From Candidatus Gastranaerophilales bacterium (lineage in GTDB: Bacteria > Cyanobacteriota > Vampirovibrionia > Gastranaerophilales > Gastranaerophilaceae), in contig CALUVH010000005.1 of NCBI GenBank assembly GCA_944324175.1, positions 1 through 64,000 of the forward strand: a DNA stretch of 64,000 nucleotides, in the 5' to 3' direction. Shown here in pieces: positions 56,905 through 63,077 of this stretch (positions are counted from its first letter, which is position 1; each line of letters opens with the position of its first letter). The position numbers were made by a program, and so were the translations under genes. Below the pieces are notes generated by a model that saw nothing but the letters and a program-made list of their open reading frames with translations, ran no database searches and was not told where the DNA came from.

Positions 56905-57267
56905 TATTTACTAAAACACCTAGCGCAAGCCGAGCAGAGGCAGGAGCGCAGCGACAGACGAGCGACAATCAACGGAAACGTTGAGTTTTCGGTGTTGGCG
57001 CGAGCGGTGCCGTTGCGCGAGTGAGCTGAGGGCGAAGGGCTGCACACGGCGGCGAGGAGACGGCGAAGCAGCCCGTAGACCCGTTAATCGCGAACGAGTA
57101 AGAATATCGCGAGGCGGATTTTACGTAAGAGTGGAGTCGAGCGTAGCGAGCGAACTCGAGAGTCTGAGGGCGAGATTTGCGACTAACGTAGTTTTAGCAA
57201 ATCGCTCGCCCTCAGACAGTAAAATTCAAGACAGCGCATCGTTGCATCTATTTGAAACACCTAGCGC
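56905..57267. other. GC-rich structured segment flanked by direct repeats of a pilin gene 3' end
   Basis: About 320 bp (56927-57247) of markedly GC-rich DNA stand in AT-rich surroundings. It is bounded by imperfect direct repeats that both encode a pilin-like C-terminus and stop: CTATTTactAAAACACCTAGCGC at 56905-56926 and CTATTTGAAACACCTAGCGC at 57248-57267. Inside are strong hairpins: CAACG-GAAA-CGTTG (56970-56983), GGGCTGC/GCAGCCC (57037-57074) and a stem of about 20 bp with GTCTGAGGGCGAG (57162-57217). No convincing gene is present. Sequence beyond the left copy resembles the 3' flank of pilin-like gene 2, so the segment looks inserted at, or brought in with, the end of pilin-like gene 3. 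Confidence 0.7.
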
Positions 57268-58360
57268 GGTGGCCAGGGTAGTCCACGTTGCCGTCGTACC
57301 AGCTACTGCCGGAAGAGCTGAAGTAGCGCCTGTATGCGTTGTTGCTACCGTAGGGCTCACTCGACAAATAGCCCCAGCCGTTAGTGGACCAATTGAGTTC
57401 AGTCGCTCGATCTGAATCTAGGGGTATGTGGTCTCGGTTTTCCAATCTTCCTATCGGGTTGTCTTCCTGTTTGTATATGTATGTTGCTACATCTGCTAAT
57501 TCCTGCATCGTTGGTAATCTCATTTCATTATCTGCACATGCTTTCTTTGCTCCTGCCCAAGAATTATATGAACAATAACTGTTTGTGCTTCCTCGATCGT
57601 CATCCCATTCTTCGTTTCCACTTCCTGTGCAAGTGTTTATTGCTGTCGTTGGATAGATATCGCTTGCGGCTATGCATTTGTCTTGGAATTTCATATCGCA
57701 CGTTGAAATTGTTGCATTCTTTAATTGGATATCATCGCCTACTCTATTTGGACCTTTCTTTCCATTTACATCTATCAACATACTCATGCAACCTACCTGA
57801 CCGTTTTGACCTTCTTTACTAAATGGGTCGACGCTACTACAATTCGGATTGTATGCCATAACCACCGTTGTACCGTCCGCTATCACAAATCCCATTGTAT
57901 TTGTATTCCACTCTTTTTGTCCTAGTTTACTTGCGGTTGTTAAGCTGCTTACTTCTACTTCTGTTTCTTTATCGCCTGTTTGTACAAATTTTGTTGCGTA
58001 ACAGTTTTCTAGTTTATCGTTTTCACAAGTTTTGATTACTTTTACATACTTCTTAAAATAGTTCATGTAATCTTCTGTACTGCTTGCTACTCCTGTCATT
58101 ACTCCGTCTATATTCATTTGACGTGTTGCTTCGACAAGTTTCTTGTCCCATAAGTCTTTTGCAGTTTTCCATGCTTTGTCGTTGTGGTTCTCTATCATGC
58201 TAGGTATCGTCAGGGCTGCTACAACTCCGATGATACTCAACGTGATTAACACCTCGGCCAGTGTAAATGCACTTTTGCGTTGACCTAAGTTCAAATGTGG
58301 TCTTCGACCACCCTCTGCGAATGTGAATGCACTTTTGCGTTTTGTAATTTTTGCAATCAT
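57248..58360 (-). CDS. Pilin-like protein 3 with double leader and hypervariable tail
   Basis: A 370-residue prepilin-like protein closely related to pilin-like protein 2. It has two prepilin peptidase-like sites, KSA|FTFAE at residue 11 and KSA|FTLAEVLITL at residue 31, created by an in-frame 60-bp duplication; only the second is followed by the hydrophobic helix. The exported domain again ends in WAGAKKACADNEMRLPT..., a C-type-lectin-like fold with the variable last 45 codons (ending HRARCFK). The ATG at 58360 follows GGAGGTAAGAAT. An upstream in-frame TTG at 58531 keeps the frame open through the G tract, but I do not favour it. It is probably a surface or pilus-tip protein. Confidence 0.9.
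   Translation of the reverse strand: MIAKITKRKSAFTFAEGGRRPHLNLGQRKSAFTLAEVLITLSIIGVVAALTIPSMIENHNDKAWKTAKDLWDKKLVEATRQMNIDGVMTGVASSTEDYMNYFKKYVKVIKTCENDKLENCYATKFVQTGDKETEVEVSSLTTASKLGQKEWNTNTMGFVIADGTTVVMAYNPNCSSVDPFSKEGQNGQVGCMSMLIDVNGKKGPNRVGDDIQLKNATISTCDMKFQDKCIAASDIYPTTAINTCTGSGNEEWDDDRGSTNSYCSYNSWAGAKKACADNEMRLPTMQELADVATYIYKQEDNPIGRLENRDHIPLDSDRATELNWSTNGWGYLSSEPYGSNNAYRRYFSSSGSSWYDGNVDYPGHRARCFK
57257..57391 (-). other. Putative DGR variable region of pilin-like gene 3
   Basis: Forty-five codons aligned with 47723-47860 of pilin-like gene 2. Substitutions fall almost only at bases 1 and 2 of NNC codons, for example GGC for GAC, GGC for TAC, AGC for CAC, AAC for GGC and GAC for AGC, while framework codons such as TCG AGT GAG CCC TAC GGT are unchanged. 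Just upstream of the region, silent differences between the two genes reappear. Confidence 0.75.
58262..58341 (-). repeat. In-frame 60-bp duplication carrying a palindrome in the pilin 3 leader
   Basis: TGTAAATGCACTTTTGCGTT at 58262-58281 recurs with one change at 58322-58341, exactly 60 bp apart. The intervening part holds the palindrome GTGGTC-TTC-GACCAC (58297-58311) and encodes EGGRRPHLNLGQ. The unit adds 20 codons without breaking the frame and doubles the prepilin cleavage motif. Confidence 0.85.
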
Positions 58361-58637
58361 ATTCTTACCTCCTTCATTTCCTTTCATTTGTACTGTACTA
58401 ATATGATTTTTGTAATTTTTTGCATAGCAAAGCACACAAGCATTGCTACTTGTGTCAATTTCTTTTATAGACGAAAAGCCGCTTATAGAGCCTCTAAATA
58501 CCCCCCCCCCCGTGAAACTGGCTCTACGCAAGGGATTACAGACATTAACTCCATGCCTGCATATTCTTCCAACCTGATTGTATTTCTAAACGTAATACTC
58601 ATATTTTGATTATAACGTATTTTTCGCTACTTCGCAA
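58361..58637 (-). promoter_or_regulatory. Promoter and long leader of pilin-like gene 3
   Basis: TTGCGA (58632-58637) and TATAAT (58609-58614) with 17-bp spacing on the minus strand; leader about 240 nt. The G tract lies in the loop of a perfect 7-bp stem TAGAGCC (58486-58492) / GGCTCTA (58520-58526). A hairpin ACACAAGCA/TGCTACTTGTGT lies near 58431-58455. The block around 58548-58577 is nearly the same as in leader 2. Confidence 0.8.
58501..58511 (-). repeat. Poly-G tract (11 G on the coding strand) in pilin leader 3
   Basis: Eleven C on the plus strand, 141 bp upstream of the ATG at 58360 and inside the expected transcript. The coding-strand frame of the pilin gene happens to stay open through this tract up to a TTG at 58531. 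Confidence 0.95.
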
Positions 58638-58731
58638 GGGGGGAGGTAAATTTCATTCTTTTGTATGAGAAAAAGCCTCAATTCTCAACAAAGTAAGGCT
58701 TTATTTTTCGTTACAAAGCACTTTGTAAAGA

Positions 58732-59517
58732 TTACTGAAAATAGTATTCAAGTTCAGAATCTAAATCAAGCTTTTGAGCATCAGTTTTAAAAATCTTTGA
58801 TAATAGCCCCATTTTTGCAAGCCTGTATTTTACACTCACACTTAGCACTCCAAGACCATACTTGCACGAGCGTAAAAAGTTTATTGATGAAGCTTCTTTA
58901 AAATACTTCGTAGGACAAGACAGCTCACCAATTCGAAAACCGTGATAAAATAGCAGGGCTATCATTTCGTTATCAAAAATAAAATCGTTATCACAAGCCT
59001 CCAAAGGTAATTTTTCTAGCACTTCACGAGTAAATCCGCGAAATCCTGTGTGATACTCCGACAACTTTTCCCCTGTAAATAAATTTTCAAACCCCGTTAA
59101 AAACTTATTTGCAACAAATTTATAAAGTGGCATCCCGCCTTTTAATGCAGAATTACCGAGCATTCTTGAAGCCAGCACCGCATCGTATTCGCCAAACGCC
59201 ATCATTGAAACAATTGCAGGGATTAGTTTCGGGGTGTACTGGTAATCAGGATGCAACATAACTACTATATCTGCTCCTGCCTTTAGGGCTGCTTTATAGC
59301 AAGATTTTTGGTTCCCACCATAACCTTTATTCTCTTTATGTACAATAGTCGTGATATTTAGCTGTTTTGAAACAATCTTAGTATTATCCTGCGAATTGTC
59401 ATCCACTAGTATCACTTCATCGACAAAATCTTTATAAATTTCGTCATAAGTCTGTTTAAGAGTCTTTTCTGCGTTATAGGCAGGCATTATTATTACAACT
59501 TTTTTCCCGTTAATCAT
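58732..59517 (-). CDS. Family 2 glycosyltransferase (dolichol-phosphate mannosyltransferase-like)
   Basis: A 261-residue GT-A fold glycosyltransferase. The N-terminus shows IIMPAYNAEKTL, then the nucleotide-binding VILVDDNSQDNT and the DxD-like HPDYQY motif near residue 93. The sequence resembles polyprenyl-phosphate sugar transferases; there is no membrane extension. The sugar acceptor could be a lipid carrier for envelope polysaccharide. It is downstream of hpf on the same strand with a terminator between, and its start lies next to that hairpin. Confidence 0.88.
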   Translation of the reverse strand: MINGKKVVIIMPAYNAEKTLKQTYDEIYKDFVDEVILVDDNSQDNTKIVSKQLNITTIVHKENKGYGGNQKSCYKAALKAGADIVVMLHPDYQYTPKLIPAIVSMMAFGEYDAVLASRMLGNSALKGGMPLYKFVANKFLTGFENLFTGEKLSEYHTGFRGFTREVLEKLPLEACDNDFIFDNEMIALLFYHGFRIGELSCPTKYFKEASSINFLRSCKYGLGVLSVSVKYRLAKMGLLSKIFKTDAQKLDLDSELEYYFQ

Positions 59518-59529
59518 TTCTTTTCCCGT

Positions 59530-59566
59530 AAAAAAAGTGCTTACGTTTTACCGTAAGCACCTTTTA
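59530..59566 (-). terminator. Terminator after hpf
   Basis: GTGCTTACG / CGTAAGCAC with a 6-nt loop, followed on the minus strand by a run of T. Confidence 0.88.
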
Positions 59567-59576
59567 TTCCACTAAT

Positions 59577-59969
59577 CTATTCTTCTATAGCCTCAACCGT
59601 CATTTCTTCATCTTCTGCGCCATCTTCTGCCTGTTCAGAAGATGCATCAGTTCTAATGGATGACTTGTCTGAGCCCAATGTCTTATCTTTAAACTTTTTA
59701 ACTTGTCTGTCAAGTTTATCAGCCAACAAATCAATACTTGCATACATTGATTCTGCTGATTCTTCGCAACGTACAACACCAGATGTCATCTTGCAAGAAA
59801 CTTCTGCTACATGCTTTCCTGAAGCTGCAGGGTTTTTGATAACTGACAGTACTACATCTATGCCTTGGATCTGGTCATAGTGATTTACTACCTTACCAAA
59901 CTTTTCCTTGACATAAGCCTTGATAGCATCGGTAATCTCGATGTTTCTACCATTAACGTAAATATGCAT
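59577..59969 (-). CDS. hpf: Ribosome hibernation promoting factor (HPF/RaiA family)
   Basis: A 130-residue member of the HPF/YfiA family that binds the 30S subunit in stationary phase. The beta-alpha-beta-beta-beta-alpha domain occupies about residues 1-95 (opening HIYVNGRNIEITDAIKAYV, ending DRQVKKFKDK). The long-form C-terminal dimerisation domain is missing; in its place is an acidic, disordered tail (EQAEDGAEDEEMTVEAIEE). The ATG at 59969 follows ATGGAGGTTCAC; an in-frame ATG four codons earlier would swallow that site. Confidence 0.9.
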   Translation of the reverse strand: MHIYVNGRNIEITDAIKAYVKEKFGKVVNHYDQIQGIDVVLSVIKNPAASGKHVAEVSCKMTSGVVRCEESAESMYASIDLLADKLDRQVKKFKDKTLGSDKSSIRTDASSEQAEDGAEDEEMTVEAIEE

Positions 59970-60109
59970 GTGAACCTCCATATAACATACTGCTTAATTA
60001 TTATACCATACTTTTCAATATTTGCCAAGTGCAAAATCAAAAAAAAGTAACCTAAAAGTAAGTTTTTTATGCAAATTTTAACAAAAAATAAAGGTTCAAC
60101 AGCCTATCA

Positions 60110-60313
60110 CTAATCTTCAATAATAAACTGCTGCAATTCTACGTTAGGTGTACCGATAACTCTAACTAACTCCAATACTGAAGCTTTCATCTGACATCTT
60201 TGGGATGATCCACTGAAAAAGTCTTTGTAAAAACATCCCTCACAATTACAACCTCTTTTATAACATTCCAAAGCCGTTGGTGTCCATCTCCTTACAGCAA
60301 CAGCTCTACCCAT
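60110..60313 (-). CDS. Small Cys-rich protein of unknown function
   Basis: A 67-residue protein from the ATG at 60313 (a GTG at 60331 would give 73). Its middle contains CYKRGCNCEGC and a further CQ, a set of Cys that could bind a metal. The N-terminus MGRAVAVRRWTPTALECY and the C-terminal helix ASVLELVRVIGTPN look globular. I have a vague sense of similar small proteins in Firmicutes and Melainabacteria but no function to offer. A good promoter lies about 125 bp upstream and the leader has hairpins. Confidence 0.7.
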   Translation of the reverse strand: MGRAVAVRRWTPTALECYKRGCNCEGCFYKDFFSGSSQRCQMKASVLELVRVIGTPNVELQQFIIED

Positions 60314-60462
60314 ATCCCTACTTCTGAACACTTATAATTTTCTCCAATTAACTATCTTCTAAAACGCAGATTAACGACTCCCAATATGTCGCTATCTCCT
60401 CCCCGGAAAAGGTTTTCACCAGCCCGATATTTTTATTATAGGAGATAAGGATATTTTTTCAA
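60314..60462 (-). promoter_or_regulatory. Promoter and structured leader of the Cys-rich gene
   Basis: TTGAAA (60457-60462) and TATAAT (60435-60440) are 16 bp apart on the minus strand. The leader of about 115 nt is relatively GC-rich near 60365-60430 and contains a hairpin GCGAC/GTCGT-type around CATATTGGGA and the purine-rich block GGGGAGGAG. I matched it to no known riboswitch. The rest of the gap up to 60673 shows no gene. Confidence 0.5.
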
Positions 60463-60673
60463 GGGCGAAACATGATATTATTAACATTTGTAACAAGGGG
60501 CTAAAATCCCAATATAATAACACTTTTGCCGAGTCAATCCCCCCTAAAAATAAGCTATGACATGATTGAAGCAAAATTAGAACATGCAATCATGCACTGC
60601 GCATGGTTTTTCATGATTTCAAAAGGTATTAAGAATTGTAAATTTTGAGGCATGTAGCCTTATTTTGTTAATT

Positions 60674-61702
60674 TTAAACTGCAAAATAATTGCTACCACC
60701 TTTAATTGTATCAACAATTCCTTCAAAAGATTTTTGCAAAATATAATCTATCGAATCCTGAGTCTCATAAGCTATGTGAGGAGTAATAATAACATTCGGG
60801 TATTTAACTATCTCATTAATTATTTTAACCTCTTCATGACATTCCATTGGAACACCACCAATTTTAGAGATTAATTCTTCACACTTTAGACTATATGATT
60901 CACAATTTACAACATCTAAAGCAACTCCACTTATTTGATTTTCATCCAGTGCTTTTTTTAACGCCCTAGTATCAACAATTTCTCCACGAGAAGTATTTAT
61001 AAAATATGAAGTTTTTTTCATCATTTCAAATTGCGGATAGGAAATCATATTCTTGTTTTTGCCAGTATATGGAGTATGTAAAGTAACAACATCAGATTTT
61101 TGCAATAAATTCTCAAGTGACGTGTACTGTACAGAAAACTTATCTTTTAACTCTTGTTTTTCGTTGAGATCATAGGCTAAAATTTTCATACCGAAAAAAT
61201 GTGCAAGGCGACAAACAGCCCCTCCTATCGCACCTGTACCGATTACCCCTATAGAAAGCTTTGAAAGATCGCGTCCGACAAAGCTCATTGAACTTTTTTG
61301 CAATTCTTTCATGCAATTTGTAGATATCACAATTTTTCTAACCAGTGCTAATATCAACCCGAAAGTAAACTGTGCAACAGATGTACTGCCATAATTTTCA
61401 ACATTTATAATACATATATTCCGATTTTTTGCAGCCCTACAGTTGATATGATCTACACCGGTTGAACGTGTTGAGATAATTCTTAAATTCTTAAATTTAT
61501 TTATCACATCCTCTGTCACTTCTGATTCAATGAATACACTTATTATCATAGCATTATCAACTAATTCTTGCGGAATTTCCTTTAAGGTTTCTTCATTCAG
61601 CGGGGAGGTAAAAAACTTTATATTAAAATTCTTCAATGAATTATTCTCAAAAAAAGCATGCTCTGTTTCTCGATATTCAAAAACTAACATATTAATAGAC
61701 AT
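60674..61702 (-). CDS. D-2-hydroxyacid dehydrogenase (D-lactate dehydrogenase-like)
   Basis: A 342-residue NAD-dependent D-isomer-specific 2-hydroxyacid dehydrogenase. The Rossmann motif is GTGAIGGAVC near residue 155; catalytic Arg is in NTSRGEIVD and the acid His in TPHIAYET. LRIISTRSTGVDHIN at about 73-87 is typical of D-lactate dehydrogenases, which would recycle NADH in fermentation. No upstream partner is visible; the gene stands alone, divergent from hsp20. Confidence 0.88.
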   Translation of the reverse strand: MSINMLVFEYRETEHAFFENNSLKNFNIKFFTSPLNEETLKEIPQELVDNAMIISVFIESEVTEDVINKFKNLRIISTRSTGVDHINCRAAKNRNICIINVENYGSTSVAQFTFGLILALVRKIVISTNCMKELQKSSMSFVGRDLSKLSIGVIGTGAIGGAVCRLAHFFGMKILAYDLNEKQELKDKFSVQYTSLENLLQKSDVVTLHTPYTGKNKNMISYPQFEMMKKTSYFINTSRGEIVDTRALKKALDENQISGVALDVVNCESYSLKCEELISKIGGVPMECHEEVKIINEIVKYPNVIITPHIAYETQDSIDYILQKSFEGIVDTIKGGSNYFAV

Positions 61703-61864
61703 ATAACATTCTCCCTAAATCATCTTTAATAGCATTATTAATAGCTTATAAGCATTATTCTATTAGACAAAAGGACATATTTTGCGGATACAAAAATTCC
61801 ACCTAAAGAGAATGGATTCAAAATAAAAAAAAGTTAGAGTAAAAATATGAAAGGAGCTCAAATT

Positions 61865-62347
61865 ATGAAACACGATTTAATGATAAGAGAACCGGAATTA
61901 TATTTTGACAGTATCCATAATGAATTAAATAACTTCTTACGCGATACATTCTTATCTCACTCTATTGCAAACCCACTTAACATAAAAAAAATATCAACTT
62001 GGCGACCTGCAATTGAGGTAAGCCAATGTGATAAGAATTATAAAGTAAAAGTCCAACTGCCAGGTGTAAAAAAAGATGATATAGAAGTCGAATTAGACAA
62101 TGATTTTTTAACACTTACAGCTGAAATTCAAGAAGAAAAAGAAGAAAAAGAAGAAGACAAAAAAAATCTTCGATATCACACAAGTGAATTCAGATATGGC
62201 AAATATAAACGCACTATATCTTTTGATCAACCGATAAATGCAAATGAAGCGACTGCAGAATATAAAAATGGTCTGCTCACAATAAAAATTCCTAAAAAAG
62301 AACCAAAGCACACTGAAAATAAAAAGCTAACAATAATCGAAAAATAA
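61865..62347 (+). CDS. Hsp20-family small heat shock protein
   Basis: A 160-residue small heat shock chaperone that holds unfolded proteins. The alpha-crystallin domain covers about residues 42-155: WRPAIEVSQCDKNYKVKVQL, PGVKKDDIEVELDN and the A-x-x-x-N-G-x-L motif AEYKNGLLTIKIPK. A run of Glu/Lys lies in the central loop. I chose the ATG at 61865, since AAAGGAGCTC lies before it and overlaps an ATG at 61847. A heat-responsive promoter was not recognised. Confidence 0.93.
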   Translation: MKHDLMIREPELYFDSIHNELNNFLRDTFLSHSIANPLNIKKISTWRPAIEVSQCDKNYKVKVQLPGVKKDDIEVELDNDFLTLTAEIQEEKEEKEEDKKNLRYHTSEFRYGKYKRTISFDQPINANEATAEYKNGLLTIKIPKKEPKHTENKKLTIIEK

Positions 62348-62359
62348 CATATAAATTTC

Positions 62360-62517
62360 GTGTCCTAAAGCCGAATCATCCGTGATATTTTCGGGCGTAC
62401 AAATTAGCGGCAGGGCTCGGACGGTCGTCGTTAGTTAGCGGGGAAGTACGTTGAAAACCTGCAAGACGATCGAAAAAAGGCATGATGTATGTAAAAGTAG
62501 TACACCATGCCTTTTTA
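62360..62517 (+). ncRNA. Candidate structured RNA or 3' UTR element between hsp20 and mntP-like gene
   Basis: A GC-richer segment in AT-rich surroundings folds into several stems: GCCGAA with TTCGGGC (one bulge), CGGTCGTC with GACGATCG enclosing GCGGG/CCTGC, and a terminal hairpin AAAAAAGGCATG / CATGCCTTTTT at 62473-62517 with T run. It could be a separate small RNA, or the processed 3' end of the hsp20 transcript. It has none of the hallmarks of tmRNA, RNase P, SRP or 6S RNA that I know. Confidence 0.4.
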
Positions 62518-62537
62518 TTTTTAACATATTTAAAACA

Positions 62538-63077
62538 TTAAACAACAGCCTTAATTGCAAGAATAATCAGTATAATTCCTCCAGATATTTCCAAATATTT
62601 CGATGGGAAATTTTTCACAAGATTTCCATTCCAAAAACCTAGTATTGAAAGTATAAATGAAGCAAAACCAATTACAAAAGCTGGCTCCATAAGTGGTGTT
62701 TTACTAAAATTTAAACTACCACCTGCAACTAAAGCATCAATACTCGTCGCTATCCCCATCCCAATAAGACATTTAAAGCCAATACACCTGACTTCATTTT
62801 CTTTAGGTTGAAAAGCCTCAGCAATAAACTTTATGCCCAAAATCAAAAAAATCAAAAATACTAATAAACTGCTGAATTGGGCAACGTATCTGTGAACTAC
62901 ACCGGCTCCTGTATATCCGATACAAGGCATAAAACCCTGAAATATCCCCATTGTTAAAGCCAAAAATAAAGAATTCTTAAGCCTATTATTTTTAAAAATT
63001 AACCCCTGAGAAAAAGATACAATGCAACAATCAACACCCAAAGCTACTGCCAATAACACTATATCAATCCAACTCAT
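62538..63077 (-). CDS. MntP-like manganese efflux membrane protein
   Basis: A 179-residue membrane protein with six predicted helices in two repeated halves. Each half has the conserved Asp motif of the MntP/YtaF family: ALGVDCCIVSFSQG near residue 12 and GIATSIDALVAG near 110. MntP exports manganese; the related YtaF of Bacillus is linked to sporulation. The gene overlaps the upstream DUF4127 gene by 14 bases. No manganese riboswitch is visible because the start lies inside that gene. Confidence 0.85.
   Translation of the reverse strand: MSWIDIVLLAVALGVDCCIVSFSQGLIFKNNRLKNSLFLALTMGIFQGFMPCIGYTGAGVVHRYVAQFSSLLVFLIFLILGIKFIAEAFQPKENEVRCIGFKCLIGMGIATSIDALVAGGSLNFSKTPLMEPAFVIGFASFILSILGFWNGNLVKNFPSKYLEISGGIILIILAIKAVV

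Noticed and set aside
56981-57415. A 144-codon plus-strand frame rich in Arg, Ala and Val
   Set aside because: It runs across the GC-rich segment and then antisense through the variable region of pilin-like gene 3. It has no ribosome-binding site and no domain; high GC content removes stop codons by chance.
58361-58531. N-terminal extension of pilin-like gene 3 through the G tract, from a TTG at 58531
   Set aside because: A strong ribosome-binding site sits before the ATG at 58360, leaders 1 and 2 have no matching extension (leader 1 meets a TAA just after the tract), and the leader looks structural. Kept only as a remote possibility.
62360-62517. SRP RNA, tmRNA, RNase P or 6S RNA between hsp20 and the MntP-like gene
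   Set aside because: The SRP loop GGAAGCAGCC, the tmRNA tRNA-like ends and the RNase P GAGGAAAGTC core are all absent.
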